Origin: Halorubrum hochsteinianum
Lineage (GTDB): Archaea; Halobacteriota; Halobacteria; Halobacteriales; Haloferacaceae
Assembly (NCBI RefSeq): GCF_023702125.1
Contig: NZ_CP098415.1
Coordinates: forward strand, 930,001-994,000
DNA: 64,000 nucleotides
Direction of reading: 5' to 3'
Positions within the stretch are counted from its first letter, which is position 1. Each line of letters opens with the position of its first letter. Below the pieces are notes generated by a model. The model was not told where the DNA came from. It was given only the letters and a program-made list of their open reading frames with translations, and did not search any database. The position numbers and the translations under genes were made by a program. Of this stretch, positions 9,701-16,480 are shown in pieces.

Positions 9701-9986
9701 CCCGCGGTTCGCGCTCCGGGCGGACGTCGGCACGCCCGGGCGTCCGTTCGAGTACGTCAGAGAGGCGGGCGTGGTCCGGGTCGACGTGGGCGGCGAGTCC
9801 GTCGCGCTCGGCACCACGGAACCCGTCGCGTTCGAGACGCGCACGGTCGTCGCCGTGGCCGTCCCCGCGGGCCCGCCGGGCGTCGGCGACGTCGACGGCA
9901 CGCGCGAGGAGGCGTCCGGCGGCTGGCCGTGTCCGGGGCCGCTGACCGCGTCGACGTCGGAAGCTGACGAGTGCACGGAGGGGTGA
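6753..9986 (+). CDS. very large membrane-anchored haloarchaeal protein (DUF7286-like)
   Basis: 1077 residues from the GTG that overlaps the previous stop (a second GTG at 6759 is the alternative). A single N-terminal membrane helix (about residues 25-45, VPFALVGVLLLVTSSAYA) is followed by about 1000 residues that are mostly helical and charged, with a low-complexity insert of repeated DGADAA units (about 323-345) and a Pro/Gly-rich C-terminal part. The Asn-X-Ser/Thr sequons present could be glycosylated outside the cell. It is by far the largest product of the block and could be a surface fibre or adhesin-like component assembled or anchored by the ATPase/platform pair. Family recalled as DUF7286; no characterised member known to me. 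Confidence 0.65.
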   Translation: MSVGSHRADRSRWRRPRTFVVDERARVPFALVGVLLLVTSSAYAAGLADQGLVGEDRRVERAVERVDADATAALRSAAREAAHDAAAEPVTRAPDGSGPASLAVRERSAFEDAFRIRLAIAGMEALDAVESDVGGVEADASLPAVESADDLVAARERVRVEPVANGTATRVIFGGVETTATRDGRTVVNRTRPRTVTVAVPTLAAHERTERFETRLDRGPVEGAGLGRQLTASLYAMAWARGYGQYAGAPVENVVANRHVELATNAGIVRVQRDVFGASDPDARGGVARATARTGVTDLLSPTGVHEASWTDAVLGTPTPTRGSDGADAAADGADAAADGDRNPSEDAAFERSAEPADRSASVEVGHAADRAATRIHDDLDGIVRRSHRVEASAETEATRIRDGGPVTPARPGSLRDEPWRRVDTTETERVRVGDGSGLEPEADRETVSAGESVSFGEATREVVVERTATATWERRVVERGPNGTVRNVSVDRTVTRDEATDRYRVRVSLTGTYAPRDGAPDRPTATFGGGRDVDGPDLADTPAAAAAELNVETAGGVDRFARDAVEDGDERRAAVVYGDRSDADLDRIATDVSSLSERVRDLEAEASMTDAAVGESTPYRDLAATVRERRDALRDAPSRYDGAVDRGRVAARAAYLDAVIEELEAAAEDREEAADGVLDRVNDAFGGPPVGEVIASREAARDPGTYAVGDGGPGGEVTFAPEGSPGYLPRTAVDGERVEGVDGTTTRPLATRNVNYVTLPYSDVSGGIADRILGTDDTVRPDVAGRSLLAADEALAAADDDDLRADRRALAGRIDDSLRRVDETLAARLAERTGLSREQRRTVLERAASEYDSVGERAVAVGEGEYPDRVAREAARVGSLSKAERIGLAAHLRVETRSAAGRDAVRIPVRFVDATTAASREIRRGEVESAIEARAKEGVGSVPDERVPKPVRTVGAGLPVTPVPGYWVATVNAWNVQVRGEYPRFALRADVGTPGRPFEYVREAGVVRVDVGGESVALGTTEPVAFETRTVVAVAVPAGPPGVGDVDGTREEASGGWPCPGPLTASTSEADECTEG

Positions 9987-10046
9987 GCGGCGGAGTGTGA
10001 CCGGAAAGTCGGGACGCGGAACGGCCGGAACGCGTCCGACCGCAGG

Positions 10047-10054
10047 CGTTTTGA
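10047..10054 (+). promoter_or_regulatory. TATA-like element for the DUF5791-like gene
   Basis: CGTTTTGA at about 10047-10054 lies about 28 nt upstream of ATG 10077. It is weaker than others in the window but at the leaderless spacing. Confidence 0.4.
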
Positions 10055-10076
10055 GACGCCGCGCCGGAGTGGGACC

Positions 10077-10529
10077 ATGTTCTACGAGGTCGTCGAGGAC
10101 GGGTCCGGGTTCGATGCCGTCGACGCCGACGAGCCGGCGGCGGCGGACCTGCTCGACGCGTTCGAGGCGATGGTGACGGAGGCGGCGGCGAACGTGGAGG
10201 TCGACCGGCTCGTCGGCGAGGCCGGGCTGAGCGAGGCGGACGCGACCGCCGCCCGCGACGGAGAGGTCGACGGGATGTCGGTCGCTGACGCCGCGGCCGT
10301 CCTCGCGGCGGCCGACTCGGACCGCGACGCCGACGCGACGGTCGCGGAGGTCCGCGACCACCTGCTGATGGGGATGGCGACCGCCGTCCTCGACGTCGAC
10401 GCGATCGCCGCGAAGATCGACGCCGACCTCACTGGACAGGAGGTCCAGCAGGCGCTGGAGGGGCGGACCGCGATGACGCTCGGACAGCTCGCGGAGATCC
10501 TCGCGGTCATCGAGCGCCGGAAGCCATGA
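10077..10529 (+). CDS. DUF5791-like conserved haloarchaeal protein
   Basis: 150 residues, acidic, soluble, all-helical in appearance. A central motif DAAAVLAAADSDRDADATVAE is followed by VRDHLLMGMATAVLDVDAIA, and the C-terminus (EGRTAMTLGQLAEILAVIERRK) looks like a small helix-turn-helix fold. The pattern matches the family I know as DUF5791 in halophilic archaea. It is coupled by a 4-nt ATGA overlap to the SDR gene downstream. No enzymatic residues are evident and the function is unknown. Confidence 0.7.
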   Translation: MFYEVVEDGSGFDAVDADEPAAADLLDAFEAMVTEAAANVEVDRLVGEAGLSEADATAARDGEVDGMSVADAAAVLAAADSDRDADATVAEVRDHLLMGMATAVLDVDAIAAKIDADLTGQEVQQALEGRTAMTLGQLAEILAVIERRKP

Positions 10530-11428
10530 GGGTCGTCGTCGTCGGCTGCGGCTACGTCGGGCTGGCGCTGGCGGGGCAGCTCGACGCCCGCGGCCACGCG
10601 GTGACCGGCGTCCGGCGGTCCGACGGCGGGCTCGACGCGGTCTCTGCCGTCAGCCCCGACGTCGAGGCCGTCCGCGCGGACGCGACCGAGCCGGAGTCGC
10701 TGGCCGCCCTGCCGGACGCGGACGCGGTCGTCTTCGCGGCCAGTTCCGGCGGTCGCGGCGCGGACGCGGCGCGGGACGTGTACGTCGACGGGCTGGCGAA
10801 CGTCGTCGACGAGTACGGCTCGCGGGCGTCCCCGCCGGACAGGCTGGTGTACACCTCCTCGACCGGCGTGTACGGCGACCACGACGGCGGGTGGGTCGAC
10901 GAGGAGACGCCGGTCGAGCCCACCACGGAGAAGACCCGCGTCCTCGCCGAGGCCGAGCGGATCGCGACGGAGCGCGCCGGAGACGCGGGGATCGACGGGA
11001 CCGTGGTTCGGTTCGCGGGGCTGTACGGCCCGGACCGGTACAGGCTGGAACGGTACGTGGAGGGGCCGGTGACCGCCGGCTACCTGAACATGGTCCACCG
11101 CGACGACGCGGCGGGGTCGATCCGGCACCTGTTGGAGACGGACCGCGCGCGCGACCGGGCCGTCCTCGTCGTCGACGACGAACCGGTGGACAAACACGCG
11201 TTCGCCGACTGGCTCGCGGACGCCTGCGGCGTGGCGCGCCCGGAGAAGCTGTCGAAGGACGAGCGGATCGCGGCCGGGGACCTCTCCGCGGCCGCGGAGC
11301 GCCGGATTCGGACGAGCAAGCGGTGTTCGAACGGGCTGCTCCGCGACCTCGGTTACGAGTTCGTCCACCCGACGTTCCGGTCAGGGTACCGGGAGGCCGT
11401 GCGCGCGTACCGGGCGGCAACCGAGTAG
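10526..11428 (+). CDS. SDR-family NAD(P)-dependent epimerase/dehydratase-like oxidoreductase
   Basis: 300 residues. The N-terminal MRVVVVGCGYVGLALAGQL is a Rossmann dinucleotide loop of the GxGxxG type. YTSSTGVYGDHDG carries the Ser/Thr and Tyr of an extended-SDR active site, although the usual Lys four residues after Tyr is not at its standard place. NMVHRDDAAGSI is the C-terminal substrate-side motif common to atypical extended SDRs such as YeeZ-type proteins. The substrate is likely a nucleotide-linked or other small molecule and cannot be told. Starts within the stop of the DUF5791-like gene. Confidence 0.78.
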   Translation: MRVVVVGCGYVGLALAGQLDARGHAVTGVRRSDGGLDAVSAVSPDVEAVRADATEPESLAALPDADAVVFAASSGGRGADAARDVYVDGLANVVDEYGSRASPPDRLVYTSSTGVYGDHDGGWVDEETPVEPTTEKTRVLAEAERIATERAGDAGIDGTVVRFAGLYGPDRYRLERYVEGPVTAGYLNMVHRDDAAGSIRHLLETDRARDRAVLVVDDEPVDKHAFADWLADACGVARPEKLSKDERIAAGDLSAAAERRIRTSKRCSNGLLRDLGYEFVHPTFRSGYREAVRAYRAATE

Positions 11429-11551
11429 CGCGACTCCGCGGGTCGGGAACCGCGCGGTCCCTGAGTCCCGCGATCGCGTTCGGTTCCGTCGCTTCCAGTC
11501 CGTCGGAACGGCAACGAAGGTTCATGTGTGGGGGGCGAGTGGCTACAACCC

Positions 11552-12727
11552 ATGCGAGCGATGAGCGCGGCCGGTGACGGGTTCTCGCGGGCGGAAGCCG
11601 TGCTCCGGGAGAACCCGGAGATCGCCGTCGGGCTGGCGATCGTCGCCCTGGTCGCCGTCGCGGTCGCCGTCGTCGTGTTCCGCGCCCGTCGGACGCCCGG
11701 GGTCAGGTTCCGACGGCTGTTGGCCGACGAGGAGGAGATCACGGTGCTGATGCACCCGAACCCGGACCCCGACGCGATGTCGGCCGCCGTCGGGGTGGCG
11801 TCCCTCGCCGACCAGGTCGACGTCGACGCGACCGTCCAGTACCCCGGACAGATCCGTCATCAGGAGAACCGCGCGTTCCGGACCGTCCTCGACCTCGAAC
11901 TGGAGCCGATCGAACACGTGAGCGACCTCGCGGCAGAGTCGGTCGTCTTAGTCGATCACAACGAGCCGCGGGGGTTCGCCGGGGCCGACGGCGTGTTGCC
12001 GATCGCGGTCGTCGACCACCACCCGGGCGACGGCGCGGGCGAGTCGTTCACCGACGTGCGGACCGACTACGGCGCGAGCGCGTCGGTCGTCGCCGAGTAC
12101 TTTCAGGACAACGACGCGGTCCCCGTGCCGCCCGACAAACACGCGAGCGAGACGGCGAGCGACCTGACGCTGTCGACCGACACCGCGACGGGACTACTGT
12201 ACGGGATACTGTCCGACACGAAACACCTCACCGTCGGGGCCAGCGAGCCGGACTTCGCGGCGGCCGCGTACCTCTACCCCGGCGTCGACCAGGACCGGCT
12301 CGACCGCATCGCGAACCCCGCGGTCGACGCGGAGGTGCTGGAGGTGAAGGCCCGCGCCATCGCGGGGCGGCGCGTCGAGGGGTCGTTCGGGGTCGCCGAC
12401 GTCGGCGGCGTGAACAACGTCGACGCGATCCCGCAGGCCGCGGACGAGCTGATCCAGCTGGAGGGGGTCAGCGCGGTCGTGGTGATCGGCGAGCGGGACG
12501 GGACCGTCCACCTCTCGGGGCGGTCGCGCGACGACAGGGTCCACATGGGCAACGCGATAGCGGCGGTGTTGGACGACGTCGACAACGGGAACGGGGGCGG
12601 ACACTCCCGGATGGGCGGCGGAACGATCGAACCGGAGATTGATCCCACGGGAGAGGGCGAGTCGACGACCGTCGACCGCGACGCGCTCGCCGACGGCCTG
12701 TTCCGGGCGATGGCGGGCGACGTGTGA
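11552..12727 (+). CDS. membrane-anchored DHH/DHHA1-family phosphoesterase
   Basis: 391 residues from ATG 11552 (ATG 11561 and an upstream GTG at 11528 are alternatives). One N-terminal transmembrane helix (about residues 27-45, IAVGLAIVALVAVAVAVVV) precedes a RecJ/NrnA-type domain: MHPNPDPDAMS supplies metal-binding Asp residues, VLVDHNE and VVDHHPG are the DHH motif, and DTATGLLYGILSDT is the third Asp region. GGGHSRMGGG near the C-terminus is the DHHA1 nucleotide-binding motif. Family members cleave short oligonucleotides, pAp or cyclic dinucleotides with Mn2+. The anchor suggests cyclic-nucleotide or nanoRNA turnover at the membrane, but no regulatory PAS/GGDEF domain is present. The exact substrate is open. 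Confidence 0.82.
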   Translation: MRAMSAAGDGFSRAEAVLRENPEIAVGLAIVALVAVAVAVVVFRARRTPGVRFRRLLADEEEITVLMHPNPDPDAMSAAVGVASLADQVDVDATVQYPGQIRHQENRAFRTVLDLELEPIEHVSDLAAESVVLVDHNEPRGFAGADGVLPIAVVDHHPGDGAGESFTDVRTDYGASASVVAEYFQDNDAVPVPPDKHASETASDLTLSTDTATGLLYGILSDTKHLTVGASEPDFAAAAYLYPGVDQDRLDRIANPAVDAEVLEVKARAIAGRRVEGSFGVADVGGVNNVDAIPQAADELIQLEGVSAVVVIGERDGTVHLSGRSRDDRVHMGNAIAAVLDDVDNGNGGGHSRMGGGTIEPEIDPTGEGESTTVDRDALADGLFRAMAGDV

Positions 12728-12733
12728 GCGCGG

Positions 12734-12742
12734 ATTATAAGT
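12734..12742 (+). promoter_or_regulatory. TATA box for the 43-residue membrane peptide gene
   Basis: ATTATAAGT at 12734-12742, about 28 nt upstream of ATG 12765. Well-formed haloarchaeal TATA that supports this very short gene being real. Confidence 0.55.
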
Positions 12743-12764
12743 CCCGGGCCGCGGAGAATGCGGT

Positions 12765-12896
12765 ATGAGCATCCCTGACGCGGTCGACGACGGCTGGCTG
12801 GCGCTCGTCGGCGTGGGGGCCGGCTACGCGCTCGCGGTCGGGCTGGTGTTCCTCCTGTTCTTCGTCGCGCCGTACCTGGCGGTCGCGGCGCTGTAG
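12765..12896 (+). CDS. 43-residue single-span membrane protein
   Basis: ATG 12765 to TAG 12896, too short for usual gene calling. The peptide begins MSIPDAVDDGWLALVG and holds one long hydrophobic stretch (about residues 12-43) ending in AVAAL. A good TATA box at the leaderless distance and clean haloarchaeal codon use support expression. It lies between the DHH phosphoesterase and the convergent pan gene. No family recognised; small haloarchaeal membrane peptides of this sort are common and mostly uncharacterised. Confidence 0.55.
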   Translation: MSIPDAVDDGWLALVGVGAGYALAVGLVFLLFFVAPYLAVAAL

Positions 12897-12962
12897 CGGA
12901 AGCTCTCGGGACGAAACGGCGTGAGAAAGGGAGACGGTGTCGAGAGCGCCCGGCCGGCCCGA

Positions 12963-14180
12963 TCAGGCGAACGCCAGCGAGTCGTCGGCGTTCGAATCTT
13001 CGTCCTGCTGGAGCTTCTCGTGAGCTTCGAGGAAGTCGTCGAGCGTGACCTCCGTGCGGTCGTCGCGGATGGCGAACATCCCGGCCTCCGTACAGATCGC
13101 CTTGATGTCGGCCCCGGAGGCGTCGGGGGTCAGCTCGGCGAGTTCCGCGAAGTCGACCCCGTCGGCGAGGTTCATGTTGCGCGTGTGGATCTGGAAGATG
13201 ATCTCGCGGCCCGCGGTCTCCGGCTTGGGCACCTCGATGAGGCGGTCGAAGCGGCCCGGCCGGAGGATGGCGGGGTCGAGCATGTCGAAGCGGTTGGTCG
13301 CGGCGATGATTCGGACCTCGCCGCGCTCGTCGAAGCCGTCCATCTCCGAGAGCAGCTGCATCATCGTCCGCTGGACCTCGGCGTCGCCCGAGGTCTTCGA
13401 GTCCGTCCGCTTCGAGGCGATCGCGTCGATCTCGTCGATGAAGAGGACCGCGGGCTGGTTCTCGCGCGCGACCTCGAACAGGTCGCGGACGAGCTTCGCG
13501 CCCTCCCCGATGAACTTGTGGACCAGCTCCGAGCCGGCCATCTTGATGAACGTCGCGTCCGTCTCGTTGGCGACCGCCTTCGCGAGCATCGTCTTGCCCG
13601 TCCCGGGCGGGCCGTACAGCAGCACGCCGCTCGGGGGCTGGATGCCGACGTCCTCGAACATGTCGGGGTGTTCGAGGGGCATCTCGACGGTCTCGCGGAC
13701 CTCCTGCATCTGGTCTTCGAGGCCGCCGATGTCGGCGTAGGTGACGTCCGGGGAGTGCTCGACCTGCATCACGCGGGCGCGGACGTCGGTCTCCTTCTCT
13801 AACTTCTTGACCACCGACAGCGAGTTGTTGACCGCGACGCGGTCGTCGGGGTCGAGCTTCTCGCGCAGCTCGTCGGTGATCTCGGTGAGCGCCTCCTGGT
13901 TGTTCCCGTGCTGTTTGATCACCGCGCCGTCGGGCGTTATCTCCTGGACCGTCGCCACGAACAGCGGGGACTGTTTCAGCTTCTTGTTCTCGTGGGTGAG
14001 CCGTTCGAGCTTCTGCTGGTACTTGTTGTTCTCCGCGTTGGCGTCGAGAAGCTTGTCGCGCATCTCCTCGTTTTGCGACTCTAAGACGTCGAGCCGCTCC
14101 TGTAAGGAGTCGATCTTCTCCTGTTTCGACGCCGAGCCCTCGTCGTAGGGCATGTCGACGTCATCGACCGTGTCGCTCAT
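12963..14180 (-). CDS. pan: proteasome-activating nucleotidase PAN (AAA+ ATPase)
   Basis: 405 residues from ATG 14180; the frame stays open further upstream, but homology and the TATA box fix this start. Order: N-terminal coiled coil (about 20-75), an OB domain (SPLFVATVQEITPDGAVIKQ), then the AAA module with Walker A GPPGTGKT, Walker B VLFIDEIDAIA, SRH region ATNRFDMLDPAILRPGRFDR and the C-domain. PAN forms a hexamer that unfolds substrates and docks on the 20S proteasome. Docking normally uses a C-terminal hydrophobic-Tyr-X motif; here the chain ends LAFA, with Phe in the Tyr place. It is convergent to the small membrane gene and divergent from a winged-helix gene. Confidence 0.97.
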   Translation of the reverse strand: MSDTVDDVDMPYDEGSASKQEKIDSLQERLDVLESQNEEMRDKLLDANAENNKYQQKLERLTHENKKLKQSPLFVATVQEITPDGAVIKQHGNNQEALTEITDELREKLDPDDRVAVNNSLSVVKKLEKETDVRARVMQVEHSPDVTYADIGGLEDQMQEVRETVEMPLEHPDMFEDVGIQPPSGVLLYGPPGTGKTMLAKAVANETDATFIKMAGSELVHKFIGEGAKLVRDLFEVARENQPAVLFIDEIDAIASKRTDSKTSGDAEVQRTMMQLLSEMDGFDERGEVRIIAATNRFDMLDPAILRPGRFDRLIEVPKPETAGREIIFQIHTRNMNLADGVDFAELAELTPDASGADIKAICTEAGMFAIRDDRTEVTLDDFLEAHEKLQQDEDSNADDSLAFA

Positions 14181-14200
14181 TGTGTTTATGAAGGCGTCTC

Positions 14201-14212
14201 GCGGATAAGAGG
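14201..14212 (-). promoter_or_regulatory. TATA box for pan
   Basis: Minus-strand CTCTTATCC lies about 26 nt upstream of ATG 14180. This supports a leaderless pan transcript and rules out the upstream in-frame Met at 14306. Confidence 0.5.
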
Positions 14213-14337
14213 CTTCGGGTGGGGGAACGACACGGTCCGCCTCGCCGGCGTCGACGGCGGACTGCGGCGGAGCACACCGCCGATGCCTCCGTCCTCCCAA
14301 CCGCATTTAATGCTTCATAGTAATTAAAATGGATAGT

Positions 14338-14347
14338 AAATATTATC
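14338..14347 (+). promoter_or_regulatory. AT-rich promoter of the winged-helix regulator
   Basis: AAATATTATC lies about 29 nt upstream of ATG 14376, within an unusually AT-rich patch at 14303-14350. Haloarchaeal transcription-regulator promoters often look like this. Confidence 0.55.
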
Positions 14348-14375
14348 ATACAGCATCCCAACGATCGAACCACGT

Positions 14376-14639
14376 ATGAGCACGACCGATGCCGTCACCG
14401 CCGACGACGGAGCCGCGGACCGCTGGGCCGCCGTTCGCGACCTGCCGCCGAGCGCGAAGTTAGTCGCGAAGGTGCTGGACTACAACGACACGCTCACCCA
14501 GAGCGAACTGGCGGAGGAGACGCTGCTCCCGCCGCGGACCGTCCGGTACGCGCTGTCGCGGCTCGAAGACGAGGGCGTCGTCGACTCTCGATTCTCGTTC
14601 ACCGACGCGCGCAAGCGGCTGTACTCGCTCTCCGTCTGA
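14376..14639 (+). CDS. small winged-helix DNA-binding protein (MarR/TrmB-like)
   Basis: 87 residues. After a 15-residue acidic tail comes a compact winged helix: SAKLVAKVLDYNDTLTQSELAEETLLPPRTVRYALSRLEDEGVV and a wing DSRFSFTDARKRLYSL. This matches the one-domain archaeal helix-turn-helix proteins annotated as MarR or TrmB-like. No ligand-binding domain follows, so it probably acts as a simple dimeric regulator or nucleoid factor. It lies between pan and mre11-rad50; the target is unknown. Confidence 0.8.
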   Translation: MSTTDAVTADDGAADRWAAVRDLPPSAKLVAKVLDYNDTLTQSELAEETLLPPRTVRYALSRLEDEGVVDSRFSFTDARKRLYSLSV

Positions 14640-14730
14640 TCCGACGGGCCGCGCTGGCCGGCGGATCCGACGGGCCGTGAGGGGACCGATCGGCCGAGCC
14701 TCGCCCGCCGGCCGACGGGAGGAGTGACGG

Positions 14731-14738
14731 TTTATGAC
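14731..14738 (+). promoter_or_regulatory. TATA box for the mre11-rad50 operon
   Basis: TTTATGAC at 14731-14738 is about 28 nt upstream of GTG 14760. It supports that GTG over the earlier in-frame ATG, which overlaps this region. Confidence 0.45.
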
Positions 14739-14759
14739 CGATACCGCGCCAGTCGCCCC

Positions 14760-15131
14760 GTGGTCTCGACTACCGCCGTCAAGCGCGCGTTGGCCGCGCT
14801 CGCGACCCGCACAGACACCGCGAGGCGACCGTACATCGCCGTGATCGAGGAGGCCGACGCCGCGCGAACCGACCTGCGGCGCGCGGCGGGGTTCGTCGAC
14901 GCCGGCGGTCTCGACCGGCTCGCGGACGCGGTCGACGCCGCCGAGCGCGCGGGCGACGCCGACGCCGCCGAACGGGGGCGAGCGGCGCTCGACGCATACC
15001 GGGAGTTCCGGCGGGCCGCCGCGGGAGCGGAGGGAACCGGCGACGGAGGGGTCGCGGTCGACGCCGACGACCACTTCCGCCCCGGCCCCGGAATCCCTAA
15101 GCCGGACACCGGCCAAGACGCGGACAGATGA
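14760..15131 (+). CDS. conserved hypothetical protein in the mre11-rad50 operon
   Basis: 123 residues from GTG 14760, chosen from the TATA box at 14731; an in-frame ATG at 14724 would overlap that box. Small soluble helical protein: TAVKRALAALATRTD, then RPYIAVIEEADAARTDLRRAAGFVDAGGLDRLADAVDAAE, and an acidic tail ending PDTGQDADR. Its stop overlaps the mre11 start (ATGA), so it is translationally coupled to the repair nuclease. I recognise it only as a haloarchaeal protein preceding mre11. It may be an accessory subunit or regulator of the complex, which is inference from position. Confidence 0.65.
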   Translation: MVSTTAVKRALAALATRTDTARRPYIAVIEEADAARTDLRRAAGFVDAGGLDRLADAVDAAERAGDADAAERGRAALDAYREFRRAAAGAEGTGDGGVAVDADDHFRPGPGIPKPDTGQDADR

Positions 15132-16480
15132 CACGGGTGATCCACACCGGCGACACCCACATCGGGTACTCGCAGTACCACTCGCCGGTCAGACGGCAGG
15201 ACTTCCTCGACGCGTTCGAGGCCGTGGTCGACGACGCGGTCGACGACGGCGTCGACGCCGTCGTCCACGCGGGCGACCTCTTCCACGACCGCCGACCGGA
15301 GCTCCGCGACCTGATGGGGACCATCTCCGTCCTCCGCCGGCTCGACGACGCCGGGGTCCCCTTCCTCGCGGTCGTCGGCAACCACGAGTCGACCAGAGGC
15401 GGCCAGTGGCTCGACCTCTTCGAGCGCCTCGGCCTCGCGACCCGGCTGGGCGACGAGCCGGTCGTCGTGGGCGACACCGCCTTCTACGGACTCGACCACG
15501 TCCCCGTCTCGCGGCGCGACGACCTCGACTACGCGTTCGGCGACCACGACGCCGAGTACGCCGCCCTCGTCGCGCACGGCCTCTTCGAGCCGTTCGGCTA
15601 CGCCGACTGGGACACCGAGACCGTGCTGACCGAGAGCGACGTGGACTTCGACGCCATGCTGCTCGGCGACAACCACACGCCGGACACCGCCGAGGTCGCC
15701 GACACGTGGGTCACGTACCCGGGATCGACCGAGCGCGCGAGCGCTGACGAGCGCGAGGGGCGCGGCTACAACCTCGTCGTCTTCGACCCGGACGCGGCCG
15801 GCGGCGACGACATCGTCGAGATCCGGCGTCGCGCGCTCGACACGCGGCCGTTCGTCTTCGTCTCCGTCGAACTCCGCGAGGGGGAAGGCGAGTCTCGGGT
15901 CCGCGAGCGCGTTCGCGAGTACGACCTCGCGGACGCGGTCGTCCACGTCGAGATCACCGGCGAGGGCGACCCGGTCACGCCGGCGGCCGTCGAGGAGTTC
16001 GCGACCGAGGAGGGCGCGCTGATCGCCCGCGTCGCGGACCGACGCGACGTCGAGGCCGACGGCGAGGTCGACGTGAGCTTCGCGGACCCCGAAGACGCCG
16101 TCCGCGACCGGTTGGACGAACTGTCGCTCTCGACCGCCGCGCGCGACGTGGAGTCGGCGGTCCGCTCGGACACCGTCAGCGACGCCAACGTCCGCGAAAC
16201 GGTGAAACGACGGGTCGAGGAGCGGCTCGACGAGGATGACGGCCTCGGCGCGTTCGACCCAGTCGATCCGGACGCCGAGACCGACGAGGTCGGTGGAGGG
16301 GAGCAGGAAGCCGACGGCGACGAAGCCGAGCGGGAAGCCGACGGCGACGAAGCCGAGCGGGAAGCCGACGGCGACGACGGACCCGACGAGAGCGACGCCT
16401 CGGACGAACCGGACGCCGACGAGTCGGCCCCTGACCCGGCGTCGACCGACGGACAGGTCTCAATGGAGGACTACCTGTGA
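15128..16480 (+). CDS. mre11: DNA double-strand break repair nuclease Mre11
   Basis: 450 residues. Calcineurin-like phosphoesterase motifs for the two Mn2+ ions: GDTHIGY (Asp9, His11), HAGDLFHD (Asp50, His53), GNHE (Asn85, His86) and LLGDNHTP. The nuclease domain (1 to about 270) is followed by the capping domain and a long acidic linker with a 27-bp tandem repeat. With Rad50 it processes DNA ends at double-strand breaks. The gene overlaps the preceding small gene (ATGA) and rad50 (GTGA). The C-terminus ends QVSMEDYL (443-450), which resembles a PCNA-interacting peptide. Confidence 0.96.
   Translation: MTRVIHTGDTHIGYSQYHSPVRRQDFLDAFEAVVDDAVDDGVDAVVHAGDLFHDRRPELRDLMGTISVLRRLDDAGVPFLAVVGNHESTRGGQWLDLFERLGLATRLGDEPVVVGDTAFYGLDHVPVSRRDDLDYAFGDHDAEYAALVAHGLFEPFGYADWDTETVLTESDVDFDAMLLGDNHTPDTAEVADTWVTYPGSTERASADEREGRGYNLVVFDPDAAGGDDIVEIRRRALDTRPFVFVSVELREGEGESRVRERVREYDLADAVVHVEITGEGDPVTPAAVEEFATEEGALIARVADRRDVEADGEVDVSFADPEDAVRDRLDELSLSTAARDVESAVRSDTVSDANVRETVKRRVEERLDEDDGLGAFDPVDPDAETDEVGGGEQEADGDEAEREADGDEAEREADGDDGPDESDASDEPDADESAPDPASTDGQVSMEDYL
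16307..16376 (+). repeat. 27-bp tandem repeat within mre11
   Basis: Two full copies (16307-16333, 16334-16360) and one partial copy of a unit encoding EADGDEAER. It lies in the acidic linker, stays in frame, and probably expands or contracts without harming the nuclease. Confidence 0.85.
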
